A DNA stretch of 64,000 nucleotides from Branchiostoma floridae (GCF_000003815.2 NC_049992.1:1363724-1427723), one strand, 5' to 3'; positions 20,450 through 32,800 are shown, numbered from the stretch's first letter. Notes: generated from the letters alone by a model not told the origin. A program made the numbers and translations.

Positions 20450-23400
20450 ATGGGGCCCCTTAGAACGGCGGTAGGGGCTCTACTGTGTCTCCTCTCGGCT
20501 GTGCCCTGCTGTGTTACACGGGACAGCCTCTGCTTTCCCGGGTGCAGTGAGCGCAGCTGGCACGCCTGTATCCCCGAAAGCCTTACCACAACCACCCATC
20601 CTAGCACACACACCATCTGGAGATCGCCCAGCGGCAAGTCAGCGTGTTTCTTGTGCAACAAGCAGAGGTTTGTCGCCTGGATGCCGCCTGAAAACGTCAC
20701 GTGTATTCCAAGTAAGACTGGCTCCATCAAGATTGCTGTGCGCGGATACCACTTCGGAAGCCTCTCGGCCCGAAAGCTTGGATTTGTGGACCCCGGGACC
20801 ACGGCCCTCTCCCTGATCGACAACAACATCACGAAGCTAGAAACGAACGCCCTAGCCAGGCTGACACGTCTGTACACACTGCACCTGGATTTTAACAAAC
20901 TCTCAGGCATCAAGGCGGGTTGGTTTGGCGGGCTAGGCGGGTTGGAAATCTTGACTTTGACAAACAACCAGATCAAGACCATCGAACCCGGTTCCTTTCA
21001 AGACGTCAGGATTCTTAAGACGTTGTTTCTAGAGAACAACCTGGTACAGAGCTTACACCCCGACTCGCTGCTGGGCCTGGGAAGCCTGTGGGACCTGTAC
21101 CTGGGTAGGAGCCGTCTGAGCGCGTTCCCCTCCGCGGCTCTGCGGGGCCTCCGTCACCTGGTCCGGCTGGACCTGCACGGGAGCCGCCTGGCCGGTCTGG
21201 ACGGGCGCGTACTGACTGGGCTGGGCAGGCTGGAGAACGTCAAGGTGATGCTTTATTTCTTGCAATTGGTTGCTACTTTAGATGTTACAGGTGTTTAAGT
21301 AATTTTCATAATCATCTACTGTAAATGCAGAAATGTTCGCGGTGGAGTAATATTCGCGGTTTTCGCGGTGACCACTTCACCGCGAACTTAAAACCACCGC
21401 GAACATTTTTCTATTATGGTAATAGACTGCAGTCTATGGTGTTACCGCGAACTTAAATCCACCGCGAAAAGTCATTTTCCCGCTACCGCGAAATTAAATC
21501 CCCGCGAACTTAAATCCATTTACAGTACTTTACTTCGAGTTGTAGAAACCTTTGCTGTACAGATAGCTGTTTTTTAGTATATGTATTCATGATTGTCCTT
21601 TTGTGAGATCTGTTTTTTAATACCCGACAGAAAGAAAGTTAGCAGTATTTGCTAACATTTATTATCATAAGTAGTCTCAGATCTTTTTTTTATCATAATA
21701 TTGTCATCTTTTATCATTTACTAACATTTGAATATACTATCATCATCAATAACTTAGTCTTATCATTTGCTAGCCTTTAAAGTTTTCATTGATGTCGGGA
21801 GAACTAAATTTAGAACAAATCCCATTGCCTTTTTTCTCCCTCCAATACGTGTTCCTTTTTAAACCTAATATAGATGATTGTTAATTAGTTTTATAATGTA
21901 CTAATGACTAAAATCGAAGCAATCAATTCCAGGTGGACGGGACCCGGATTGCCACACTGGACGGCCGGACCCTTCAGAACTAGAACAGTTCCCGTTGCCC
22001 CTTTTCTCCCTTCAGCACTTGTCTTAATTCTTTTTTAACCTGATGTAGATGATTGAAAATTAGTTTTATAATGTACTAATGACTAAAATCCAATCAATCA
22101 ATTCCAGGTGGATGAGACACGAATTGCCACCCTGGACGGCCGTACTCACCAGAACTAGAACAGTTCCCGTTGCCTTTTTTCTCCCTCCAGCACGTGTTCT
22201 TCTGATGTAGATGTTTTTGTAAATTGATTTTAAAATGTACTAATGTACTAATAAATCAATTCCAGGTGGACGGGACCCGACTGGCCACCCTGGACGGCGG
22301 GACCCTGGAGAATACTTCCTGGGGCGTCACCCTGGAGGTCAGGCAGGTCCGCTCTCCTTCCCAGGGCACTGTGCGGAAGCACGTGCAGTCCGTGTCCGTG
22401 TCTGTGCACGGTGTGCTGGTCTGCCTGCGTCACGATGACGTCAGCGGCGTGACGCACCTCGGCTGGATGTTCGCGCCACCGGTCATCCCGTTCTGCCGGG
22501 CAGACCTGGCCTGCAGGTTTGTTTTATTTTTTATTTTTTATTTTACAGAGTTCAATGCATTTTACAGACAAATCATAAGGCTACAGACATCACTGTAATA
22601 CGTTCAACATTGTTTTTACAATGAATCTGAGCTGATTATGACTGTCAAGGTGACAAATGTAGATCAATACCGAAACATGCGTTTATACATTTCTGCTTGT
22701 TGCTTGATATTTACACAACATATTTGATTAAAAGTAATTCAGGGCTACATAGCAGCATTACAATATTGTGCAAAGGAAACTGTTGCATAGTGCAAATAAC
22801 TCTTGACATGGCATGTGCAAGATGGTGAAGAAAGCCTACCTGCCTGCCTGCCTAAGTGCCTAGGCCAGGGACTGGACCCTTGCTCCGCTCCGTTAGTAGT
22901 CTCCAGGTTGCACGGTCCTGTGCACTTGTCTCCGCAAACTTGATACTCTGTCCAATATCCTTTGCAATTTGATCCCTTCAGCACTTCTGGGGTTTACCCC
23001 GTGGCCCTGGCTTTTGGAAATCTTGATAGTATGCTTGAAGAAAGAAATTTAAACAAATACCAAATAATGTCTATTCTGTGTCTTACCTGCAGGTGCTCGG
23101 CACTGGACAGAGACCTGACCAGAACCACGGGCCGGCTCCCGGCCGTCATCGTCATTCCTACAGGCGGGGCTTCCCGCCAACGCGCGCCGGACGGACACAG
23201 TCTTTACGGAAGAGCTTTACGGAGTCTTTACGGCGTCCGCCTGCCGTTGAGGCATGGGCTGGCTTTGACGCTCGTCGGGGTGGACGCAACGGACGATACT
23301 GTGGAGAGTAGCGCCATCGTGATCGATCACGCTGACAATCAGACCATAAAGGCTCCAGGTCGGGATGTGAACACTTACCTGTTGGTACCAAATGCTGAGC

Positions 23401-24611
23401 AAACGGTGGAACTAACTCTCACACCGGTACCATTGGCCGTCAAGACGACTCAGGAACCTCCAAACGGCACAGAACCGAATGCGTCTCCTCCTCTTGGTGT
23501 TTTCAAGACAACCACGCAACAAGCCATTCTCTCAGACACAGCATCAGACCACGCGCCCGTCCCTCTCGGTGTTCTCATTGTCATTATCGTTGCTCTGGTC
23601 ATGATGCCGTCGATGGTCTTCCTCCTGGTGACGATGCTCAGGAGACATCTGAGAGGCAACGTCGTGCGAAACCCACAGAACAGACAGAACAACTCAGCGC
23701 ACTGTGCGGGTACCGGGACTGGAACTGCCGCGTGCTCAACATGTCCGGGTCCTGCACACAGACAACGCGCTCAATTCTCCCAGCCGACAGGAGACGGCGT
23801 GTCTACGATAACAGACCCGAACCCTTGCCAGGTTGAATACCGCGTGTACTGGGGCATCTCGGACAGTGGCGCACCGACCGTTAGTGTATCAAGGGTGGCG
23901 CTGAGTACTACACATGACCGTCTCCGGCCCTCCAGCTCCCTGCCTCATACGTACGAGACCGTCCCTGACAACGCCCCGACTTCATCGGGACAGGTAGAAG
24001 CTGCTCGAGGACAGGGGAGAGAGGCGGCGATGGTGAGTGCACATCGCCGCACGCGCCCAAAGTCATTGCCGGGTGATATCCGCGTGCGCTACGAGAACAC
24101 GGCAGGAGGCGGCAACGCCAGGACATCAGTGAACCATAACGGTCGTGTACACGAAGACCAGACAGTGGATGAGAGCGACAGTAACGAGGACCACATGAAT
24201 GAGGACCACACCACCAGCATTGCCGCGAGTGTTGTGGTTTCCTTGCCTAGACTCACCAGGACAAGGCACAACAGAGCTGTATACGGACATTCGCCGTCGG
24301 ATAATGCAGACCGCGTGCTGTATGGTAGAGAGGGGAACCCTCTCAACCCTTACCAAAACACGCCGTGCTCAGAAGCTGCTGTTCCTCGACTTGCTAGGAC
24401 AGGGCACAACAGTGCGGCGTACAGAGTTTCACAGTCGGATAGTACGGACCGGGTGCTGTATGGTAGAGAGGGAAACCCTCAGAACCAGTACCAAAACACG
24501 CCGTGCTCAGAAGCTGTTGCAAGTCCGATGTACGCTGACTCTAGTGCCTCTCATCTACCGGAACACATGATGCCCACAGATCCCAGCACGGCAAGTACTG
24601 AAGAAACTTAG
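20450..24611 (+). CDS. Gene B: leucine-rich-repeat single-pass transmembrane receptor, three exons
   Basis: Exons 20450-21244 (phase 0), 22266-22516 (phase 2) and 23093-24611 give about 854 residues. ATG 20450 was chosen because a signal peptide follows directly (MGPLRTAVGALLCLLSAVPC); the frame is also open upstream to 20330. Residues about 25-85 are Cys-rich (LRRNT-like). About six LRRs follow in exon 1 (LYTLHLDFNKLSGI, LEILTLTNNQIKTI, LKTLFLENNLVQSL, LWDLYLG, LVRLDLHGSRLAGL). Exon 2 has Cys residues that may cap the repeats. Exon 3 encodes a stalk, one membrane segment (VLIVIIVALVMMPSMVFLLV) followed by RRH as stop-transfer, and a tail of about 300 residues. The tail has two 45-residue repeats, each containing DRVLYGREGNP and YQNTPCSEA; the tyrosines could be signalling sites (inference). 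It is likely a cell-surface adhesion or recognition receptor. I cannot assign a named orthologue. Introns contain decoy acceptor copies of exon 2 and a MITE. Confidence 0.88.
21317..21537. mobile_element. TTCGCGG palindromic MITE, copy 1 (intron 1 of gene B)
   Basis: Bounded by TA and ends CTGTAAATGCAGAAATG / CATTTACAG with TA flanks. Interior made of repeated TTCGCGG/CCGCGAA heptamers and the perfect palindrome ATAGACTGCAGTCTAT. 221 bp. Strongly similar to copies at 30915-31126 and 60051-60226. Confidence 0.92.
21795..22265 (+). repeat. Acceptor-exon array before gene B exon 2
   Basis: Acceptors TTCCAG precede copies of the exon start at 21933 and 22108, and the true exon at 22266 (spacing 175 and 158 bp). 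Each copy continues for about 48 bases and then reaches CAGAACTAG, an in-frame stop. The shared intronic part includes TAGTTTTATAATGTACTAATG. A partial unit precedes the first copy. Confidence 0.93.
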
Positions 24612-25320
24612 CAATGTTACCCAGCGTAAGGGTTAATCATGCCTTAGGAATAGGGAAGGATGGGGGAAGAGAGCCATGGCCATCCGTGCAACCAGCACGC
24701 CTGGATAATGATGATGATGATGTCTTTAATTCTTTCCAATATGGACCCGTCTTCATATACATGTACGAATGCACAAAAGCAAACAGTTTGCTACCAACTG
24801 CACAATATGTGTAACTTGAATACCCTAGTGCCTGTAAAACATGAATGTGTGTCTTGCTTTGGACAAAGAATTTTTACAATGTTTCAGGTGTTTTACTTCT
24901 AGAAAGTATGACATTCACTACTTGTAACATGTGCGGTGAACAAAAGTTTTAATTGGCTGTGATTTTGTTAATTGTAGACTTACTGGCACATGGCACGTAT
25001 AAGCTGAATAATTTCTATGAATTGTGGTGTTTTTTAGACCCTGAAATGGGCTTGCACAAGAACATGACAAGACACTGTAGATTGTGGTCTCTTGCAGTAA
25101 AGTTCTGTAACACTAGTGTTTCGCTCTTTGTGGCTAACTGTCAAATTGTTTTCTTTGCATGGTGAGGTTTTCCGTCACCAATGACTAAAGACCAGTAATC
25201 GCAACGTACTGCTGAGAACAAAGAACCCTCAGAAATGTTGTATTATTGGTCAACAGAAAGCATAGCAAATCTCATGCCATGTATACTTCATCATCCCCAT
25301 GAATATATGTAAACACACGA

Positions 25321-25326
25321 AATAAA
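25321..25326 (+). terminator. Candidate polyadenylation signal of gene B
   Basis: AATAAA about 710 bp downstream of the gene B stop; I saw no nearer canonical signal. Confidence 0.45.
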
Positions 25327-25796
25327 TGTCTCAGACCAAATTTCATTTTCTGTGGTCCTTTGTAGTTTGAAGTCTCTTTGAAGTGTGCGAATGAGACAGA
25401 GTGTGTGGGAGTCTGGTGTTTCATTCTGTCCTCAAATATGTGATTTAGCCCACAATCCAATCAGGGGCTCCAGTATATGTATTGCAGGATTGCTCAGAAT
25501 TGTAGTGCAGTGCTAGGTTACCACCCTGTTCTATTGTTCTATTTCATGTCGCCACGTTTCAATTCATCGCTTTACTTATGAATATTAAGCATGTGCTCTA
25601 GAAGCTCGCAGACATGTATTTGGCTGTAGAGACACGTAAGAACCAAGAAGGAAATTACAAAGTAATCCTTGTTCGTATCAAGGGGAGTGGCAATCTACAG
25701 ATCCTGGGTTATGAGCTCTTATGTTCCTGTGATGCATGTTGAGCTGAAGCCGCAGTGTTATATGGCTACTTCCCGGCTTGGTACCCAGCTCACGGG

Positions 25797-25862
25797 CGCA
25801 CCACCAGCGCACACGTCCACACCACCAGCGCACACGGCCGCACCACAAGCGCACACGTCCGC
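25797..25862. repeat. 21 bp minisatellite, three units
   Basis: Three near-identical units of the form CACCACCAGCGCACACGTCC plus one base. Confidence 0.9.
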
Positions 25863-26291
25863 CCCGTGCTGCTGTTTTCACTACAAGGCCGGCCCGTTCG
25901 GAGAGCGCGCAGCCTCCAAAATATCGCAATTTGTCTCATAAATCATCTTACCGATACTTGAGTTTTTAAGTTTACCAGTATGGGTAAATGCCAGACAAGG
26001 CTTGTAATGTTTGCCAAAAAGCAAACGTTATCAGTCATACCTGACATTTATCCATACAGGTTAATCCCACTTTTCGCACAGAGAGCGTCTCAAGCTGCTT
26101 CCAGCAGATGCTATTTCAATAAAGACTCGACTTTGACTTTTATCATTATGATCCACAAATAGTTTGATTTTCTGTCAACTATTCTCTCTGCTGTAGTCAT
26201 GAATATGACGAAGATCAATGGATATGCTGTTGAGACTCTCCAATAAGAAATAGAATGTCAAACGTACATGACATTGCATCGTATGGAATCA

Positions 26292-26391
26292 NNNNNNNNN
26301 NNNNNNNNNNNNNNNNNNNNNNNNNNNNNNNNNNNNNNNNNNNNNNNNNNNNNNNNNNNNNNNNNNNNNNNNNNNNNNNNNNNNNNNNNNN
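26292..26391. other. Assembly gap (100 N)
   Basis: Run of exactly 100 N, the usual size for a gap of unknown length. Confidence 0.98.
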
Positions 26392-27364
26392 TATTGCCTT
26401 TGACCAGTTCCGTCCTGCAGCAGATTTCGCGGTGGCCAATTTTCCCCTCTGCCGGCTGAAGTCCTTCCCCAGCTTATGTTACTGTTTTATGCCACCGGAG
26501 GAATCTGCTTGGAGATTACTTCCCTGCTGTCTCATGGTGTGTGATAATGCGGAGTGTCTCCTTCTGCGGGCGCCATGGAAATAAAGAAGTCTTCGGAGAC
26601 CAGCGCTATAATTGCACCACCGTCTGCGTATAAATGCTTTCAGCTTAAGGACAAGCGAAAAACAACATCCAAATGTCAGAGGGATGACGAGACATCAGGA
26701 GTCGGCGCGCGGATCGTACGGCGCCCAAGGTTAGGCCGTGTGGTAACAGAACGTGAGACGACTTAAACGGAAATCTTCAAGTTCAAAGTCACTTGAAGAC
26801 GAATAACTCGTTGCACGTACTTACTGTTGCACACTGGCATTGATAATTTTCTTTTAGATACGTAATATCAAAAAGTTTGCCATGTTACAACACATTATAG
26901 GGAATCCGAAAATTTTCATTACAATCTCTTTCAAATATGGATCTTCTTTAATCTTACTTGACTATAAATGCACAGACATGGTGTATTACTTTGTAGAGTA
27001 GATATTATTATGTGAGTGTCCCATGTTTGATTGCGATCGGCTCAAACCTTCTAAGAATAAACAGCTGTCTTAATAGTAATCACAGGGAATAAATAATAAA
27101 CCAAAAAACAATAAACAATAAACAGGGCAAAGCTAAATTTCTTTCCAGCACAAATGTTTACACAGATCAAATTTCCAACGACCGCTGTCACCCTCTTCAG
27201 GATCGATGATCTTATTAACACGTGATCTAACGTATACGTGACGTCAGCACTTGGTGAATGAATGAATGAGTGAAACATGCCAGGAGAGGTCAAACCACTT
27301 TCCAAGAATCTTTCTGTTTCCTAGAAAATCGAAACACCATAAAGAGATCACAGAAAGACCTGAA

Positions 27365-27485
27365 CGTCCTGTCAAGTGCCTTTCCCAAGGGCACAACGTC
27401 AAGGGCACGGCGGGTCTCGAACTCGGGACCTCTAGATTCCGAGCCGTGCATTCTACGCCACACACGACGCCACAATCTATGCGTC
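27365..27485 (-). mobile_element. tRNA-derived SINE, minus-strand fragment
   Basis: On the minus strand it reads a B-box-like GAGTTCGAGACC followed by the family's core GTGCCCTTGGGAAAGGCACT, as in the full copy at 46745-47234. Confidence 0.8.
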
Positions 27486-28489
27486 GTGATGTTTTCACAG
27501 TCTTAACACCCCCCCCCCCCTCTCTTTCAGACGCTGCCGGCGCCAGCACTTGTTGACGTCTACCACTTGTTGACGTCTACCACCAAGTTCCTCTCCTGGT
27601 AATTTCCAGTAATTTCCGGGGAAATCCAAATTACAACCTGCCGACTCGGCGGCTGGCGGCACGCTTCCTGATGCCCCGGATGTTTGAGAGAGGCTTTGAC
27701 AGGCTGTGTTATCTTTGTGTTTGCAATGTCTAGTATAATTTCAAAGTCAAGTCTAACCTTTTTATCTCGATGATGCCGTACTTCAACTGTCCGACACTTT
27801 CCGTACAACAGGCGTTTCCGTTTACAAGGTCTTCTTGCAAATTCATGTCCATGGGGCTAATTGCAAGTGAGCAAATTCAAATACATGCGGTGATTGAAAA
27901 CAGGAAAATAATCTAAATTCTAACATATAAATATTGTTTGTTATAGAATATCGAATACGATTCTAAGCCTACATTATATAAGCCAGTTTGCTCGAGTGCG
28001 GTGCCACTGTGTACTATATGTCCTTTTTGTTGTAATAAAAAAACTTGATGACTTGTTCGGCTGATATGGCCGCTTATTAGCAATGTCGAGAGAAGAGAGG
28101 AGTCACGGTTAACACTCAAAGCATTAGAAAATGTACTATAGCTAGTAAACAATGCAGTAAGGATGTGTAAATTAATAGATAATTCAGTCGTAAATACGTC
28201 CGTAACTATGTCCAGAATCACGCCTGTTCTTGTTACTAACACCATCTATGCAAGGACACCTATTTGTTACATGTGGACTTGAGATGAAATGCAAGTTCTG
28301 GCTATTATGATTTACCTTTTTTGTATTCAACGGAATTAAGATCCAAAAGGTTGGTAAAATCAGTTTTTGTCATTTCCCCTGATGTATGCACTAAATGTAT
28401 ACGTATGGATTCCTCACATCCTACCTTTCGTCAGTATTCGGGACCTGTTCCAGAAAATCCCGCCAGAATCGGGTGAAAATACACAGCTC

Positions 28490-29115
28490 TTAAAATCGTG
28501 CACGTGTACCACTGGTATATGTAGGAAACAGGAGCCTATCCGACTCAGTTCTGTTGCCATGTAATAAGACAATGATACATCACACTACGTCTGCACTTTA
28601 TGTTAGGGTAAACCCTACAGACAGTAGAATTAACAGTACCACTGACACATGTAGAAAAAGACGCCTAACAGTATCTGACTTAGCTTCGTTGCCATATAAT
28701 AAGACATTGATATATCACTCCACGCCTGCACTCTTAGGGTCAGCCCTACTGACATTAGTACTAACAGTAGTACTGGCACATGTAGGGGACAAGAAAGCTA
28801 TCTGGCTCAGTTTTGTTGCCATGTAATAAGACATTGATGCATCACTTCACTTCTGCACGTTATATTAGGGTCAACCCTACTGACGGTAGTACTAACAGTA
28901 GTACTGACACATATAGAAAACAAGAAAATCATCTGACTCAGTTTTTTTGCCATGGAATAAAACTTTATATCAAGGTCAGCTCTACTGACAATAGAACTAA
29001 CGAACGTGACATTTGTAGGAACAGAGAAGCTGATCCGTCGCAGTTCTGTAGCCATGTAATAAGACATTGATGCATCACTTCACTTCTGCACGTTATATTA
29101 GGGTCAACCCAATTC
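28490..29115. repeat. Tandem array of about 105-134 bp units
   Basis: Five or more copies of a unit containing TTGCCATGTAATAAGACATTG, CACTTCTGCAC, TTAGGGTCA-CCCTACTGAC and CTAACAGTA. Unit starts are near 28560, 28693, 28820, 28945 (shortened) and 29053. The copies at 28820 and 29053 are almost identical over nearly 60 bases, while the others are diverged. Confidence 0.88.
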
Positions 29116-29299
29116 ACTTCTCGTATTGTCTCGCGAGACCATGATTCACTGAGCAGTTTATTACAGAGGGCAGACTATGAACACTCCAGTGTAGATTGTG
29201 TTGTGATTAACATGCTAGGCTTCCTACCATATGAGGGTAGGTAACTTGCTTCAGCACGGCCAATCAAACAATCTCAATCGTTCAACCATAAAGTCTAAA

Positions 29300-29399
29300 N
29301 NNNNNNNNNNNNNNNNNNNNNNNNNNNNNNNNNNNNNNNNNNNNNNNNNNNNNNNNNNNNNNNNNNNNNNNNNNNNNNNNNNNNNNNNNNNNNNNNNNN
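29300..29399. other. Assembly gap (100 N)
   Basis: Run of exactly 100 N. Confidence 0.98.
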
Positions 29400-29477
29400 G
29401 TTGTAATTCATGGTGTCTGGGGCACGGTATTGGAAATCAAAGTCCATCAGATCTGTCTTCTTCCATTGCATTTTACC

Positions 29478-29776
29478 TCCCCATCCGTACCCTGGGAAAC
29501 CACCTCGAGAAGCTTGGCAAATAAGAGTTACCGATCCCCTGCCTAACGCGCGCCCTCCCGCAACTATGCACCCGCCCCACTACCAGCTGGCCCCACTTAC
29601 GCCGGTCCCCAACTATCGCTCGCTTCTCGAGGCAAAGCGATAGTTGAGGCCAGCTGGCTTGTGGGGCCGGCGGGTGTTGGGCGGGGGGTGTCCCGTGCGC
29701 GCGTGTGGTGGGGATCGGTAAACTAGGCCTTGCGCGCCTCGAAGGAGTCTGTGTTTTCCCAGGGTACCCCATCCGA
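29478..29776. mobile_element. About 300 bp GC-rich palindromic (fold-back) element
   Basis: The left arm (TACCCTGGGAAA..., TACCGATCCCC, GCGCGC, CAGCTGGCC, CAACTATCGCT) pairs with the right arm in reverse order (AGCGATAGTTG, GGCCAGCTGG, GGGGATCGGTA, CCCAGGGTA). The short centre is CGCTTCTCGAGGCAA. No coding capacity. Probably a MITE or foldback element. Confidence 0.85.
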
Positions 29777-29930
29777 AGTCAGGTACCCTTTTTTTTTACA
29801 CCGGAGTGGAGTGAGGAAAGTCGTGTTAAGTGGCTTTCCCAAGGGCACAGGATCGGGAGCATGACAGGATGTAAACCCAGGACCTCTGGCTTCTGGGCCA
29901 ACACCATCCAGTTACGCTAGACGCCCCCAC
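29777..29930 (-). mobile_element. tRNA-derived SINE, minus-strand copy
   Basis: The minus strand reads a tRNA-like head (TCTAGCGTAACTGGATGG and a B-box-like GGTCCTGGGTTTACATCC). The family core GTGCCCTTGGGAAAGCCACT and ACGACTTTCCTCACTCC follow. Confidence 0.75.
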
Positions 29931-30018
29931 GTGTAATGTTTAAGTCTATCTATTCTTATTAAAAAGTAAAAAAAGTAAAAAAAGTAAAAAATAAAAATAA
30001 AGAATAAAAAGGAAACTA

Positions 30019-30253
30019 ATGTGGTACGGTCACGTGACAAGAAGCAAAGGCCTCTCTAAGGTCATCCTGCAAGGAACAGTCAAAGGGAAAAAGACGAGGC
30101 AGACAGAGAAAGAAGTGGGATGATAACACCAAAGAGTGGACAGGAATAACCCTTGCCGAAACCCAAGCATTGGCTCACGACAGGGGGAGATGGAGGGAGG
30201 TGTGCTCAGCCGCTAAGTGCCCCCACGACCACCCCCGGTCAAGGGACCGGTAA
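30019..30253 (+). pseudogene. Non-LTR retrotransposon 3' coding fragment (RTE-like C-terminus)
   Basis: Plus-strand frame MWYGHVTRSKGLSKVILQG, then KGKKTRQTEKEVG and a stop. The next frame continues DDNTKEWTGITLAETQALAH and ends HDHPRSRDR-stop. This is the typical C-terminal end of endonuclease/reverse transcriptase LINEs, with a single frameshift near 30120. Everything upstream is missing. Confidence 0.8.
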
Positions 30254-30279
30254 GCGGTATTCTTATTAACTATCACCTC

Positions 30280-30690
30280 AACATAAGACCTGGAGACCAC
30301 TTGAAGGTTACGGGTGACATGAATAGGACTTGGACAGCATCTCTTCTCCCTCAGTCAATAACATCATGATTGAGACCAGATCTGGGGGTCAGGACTGCAT
30401 GTAACTATCCCAATAGGAGAATCACGGCTACGAAGGCTGCTCTGAACATTTCCTATCCAATTTAGACCGGTTGTGATCTACTCATACCGGGAAGGACCCC
30501 TATCATTTTCAATACGTGTGGTGGGATCCTTAAACAAACAAACAAACAAACAAACATACAAACAAACAAACGTGCATGAGGTGTGACTCTCGAACCTCAA
30601 ACGCGAGACCTCTGCTTTTCGTCTTGCCCGGGGGACGTCTCTGGAACAGCGGGGTTCAAGGACCGCTAAACTAACCATAAAAACGGCTTT
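30280..30690 (-). mobile_element. tRNA-derived SINE, minus-strand copy with CAAA tract
   Basis: In reverse complement it matches the SINE 3' body at about 46950-47210 (GATTGAGACCAG, CCACTTGAAGGTTACGGGTG, ACCGGGAAGGACCCC). A CAAA microsatellite interrupts it at 30534-30570. Confidence 0.75.
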
Positions 30691-30775
30691 AAGCCTTTTG
30701 GCGTACCGGTTTAGCGTCTGGGTTTGTGATCGGGCGGCCCGGATTCGTTGTGGGCTCGAATCCCGGGAGTCAGGA
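30690..30775 (+). repeat. tRNA-like sequence, probably a SINE head
   Basis: A-box-like TTTAGCGTCTGGG and B-box-like GGCTCGAATCC at plausible spacing. No convincing cloverleaf or acceptor stem, so I do not call a tRNA gene. Confidence 0.4.
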
Positions 30776-30914
30776 TATTGTTTCTTTCTGTTTCTACTCC
30801 TTTCTTACATCACTAACATACGCTAGGAACTCATTTTCACCAGATTAACCGAGATTTGTTTGTTTATTTATTCAACCAAGGGAACATGGCGTAACCAGAG
30901 CTTAAAGCAACACA

Positions 30915-31126
30915 TACTGTAAATGCAGAAATGTTCGCGGTGGATTAATATTTGCGGTTTTCGCGGTGACCACTTCACCGCGAACTTAAAACCACCGCGA
31001 ACATTTTTCTACTATGGTAATAGACTGCAGTCTATGGTGTTACCGCGAACTTAAATCCACCGCGAAAAGACATTTTTACCGCTACCGCGAAATTAAATCC
31101 CCGCGAACTTAAATCCATTTACAGTA
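30915..31126. mobile_element. TTCGCGG palindromic MITE, copy 2
   Basis: 212 bp, TA-flanked, same ends (CTGTAAATG / CATTTACAG) and the same central ATAGACTGCAGTCTAT palindrome as the copy at 21317-21537; differs by only a few substitutions and small indels. Confidence 0.92.
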
Positions 31127-31863
31127 GTACATGTAGATATCTTTATCAAGATCTGAGCTTTAAAACCACTTGTGTTGCCGGGTGCCGCACGCCATTGTAC
31201 TCCAGAGCTTCATCAACAGCTATGATAATGAATCATTCACAGACTTTTATGATCCTGAAATCAACAGAACCGTTCACAAGGACCTGGAGAGCTGAACTGA
31301 CGGTCTCAGCGCGGAGCGAAAAAAAAAATGACCACACGTATGAAGGAGTCAGCAGTACATCGATGTGTCTGAATATCTCTTACCGTAAGTATTTACACTT
31401 AAGGGCGGAATTTTTTAACGTCCGAACAACGATAAGGTATGGCAAGTAAGGTTATCCGATATCAGATAATTTATGATAGATTTTACAAGTTAGTTTGCGA
31501 AACGACTGTTCACTCCGATGGACTGATAACACATGTGAAAAGACATACCCTATATTGGACATCCCCCCCTTTTTTTCAAATTACAGGGAGGCGCATGTAG
31601 TCATGAGTGACCGATTAAAACCGCTAATTTCATACTCTGATTGCTTCTACGCTGCCGACTGAAAGTTTGTATTAATGCTTAACCAGGGAGCCCGATGGAG
31701 GCTGTTAATGGCGGGACCGTATAGAGTGGCGACGTGTCTGAGTAGATAACGATATGGTAATGCAAACTCGTCATCGTTGTTCGCCCGGAGAATGGGTTTA
31801 TGGGTGGGCACAGGCCGGGTACTGGGGGCAACAGTCGATGGCCGGAGTGTATGCGTACTAACT

Positions 31864-31887
31864 GGGGACTATACTATTATAGTCCCC
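31864..31887. repeat. Short perfect hairpin
   Basis: GGGGACTATA and TATAGTCCCC separated by CTAT. Confidence 0.85.
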
Positions 31888-32734
31888 GAATTGTGCGACA
31901 AACTAAAGAATCCGGGAATGCTCACACAGTCGGATGGTGACTCATACTTTTCTGGGAGTACGAACTGAGCGTGAAACAGATGAAATGTAAATGCAAATAA
32001 GTTGCGCAACGACCTAAGCTCTCAGTGCTGTGTGTAAAGGCCTCAAGTTTGGCTCTCCGCGTTCTTTCCAATAGTCTACAGTCAGAAATACCTCTCAGGA
32101 CACGTTTTACATTTGATTTAACCACCCCAGATATCGTTTCATCTCCCGCTCGTCGTTAACGGAATCACTGTAACGGGGGTAATGTTATTTCCACCCCTTC
32201 ATTCACGCCAGCCTTCCGTAAAAACCATCTACTTCAGAGGTGGGAGATTTATTACGTCTTATCTTAAAGAGGTTTATATTGTGCACTGATAGGTGTTACT
32301 GGTCACAAAGCCAGCTTTATGACCGTAATTACCTCAGGAGCAGCATTCCGTTCTCTGGTTCTGACCCTGCTGTAGACGACAACAAGCTCTATAGGCTCCG
32401 GGGTTAGTCCATCGGATCCGATTGCTTTCGCATCAAGTGATATGTCAAAGAGATACCGGGGGAGGCTCAATTTGACGGCAGGAGGATTTTGATTGCATCT
32501 TTCTTCTTTCACAAGTGTCTGTCGGACAGTGTTACGTGTGTGCTGATTGGTTTCCTGAAGGGCTGCATGTCGTTTGACGCATGGACGAATGGAGAAACTA
32601 CAGCGCGATGTTCTGAAGCTCCGAATCTACTGATAAAGGTACGTGGACATTTTTTTTTTGGCCATGATAACGTGGTTAGAGTACATGCAACGTCCTTTCC
32701 GAGACCCTATCCGAAGGTTGGTACTCGTTGTTAA

Positions 32735-32800
32735 CCTGAGTGAAGTGAAGAAAGTCGTGTTAAGCGCCTTTCCCAAGGACACAAGATCGGTGACATGACA
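32735..32800 (-). mobile_element. SINE core fragment, minus strand
   Basis: GAAAGTCGTGTTAAGCGCCT followed by TTCCCAAGGACACA, matching the minus-strand core seen at 29815-29850. Confidence 0.65.

Larger units (their letters stand above)
24612..26291 (+). other. Gene B 3' untranslated region and downstream flank
   Basis: Contains a short interspersed block (ATCCGTGCAACCAGCACGCC then GATGATG repeats, about 24655-24722) that recurs inverted at 45120-45200. A candidate AATAAA lies at 25321. No further gene is evident. Confidence 0.5.
26392..29299. other. Intergenic interval
   Basis: No gene recognised. Contains a SINE fragment (27365-27485), a run of C near 27509-27520 and a minisatellite-like array (28490-29115). 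Confidence 0.55.

Noticed and set aside
22962-23092. Upstream in-frame extension of gene B exon 3
   Set aside because: The CTGCAG acceptor at 23092 restores the phase from exon 2; the upstream codons are intron.
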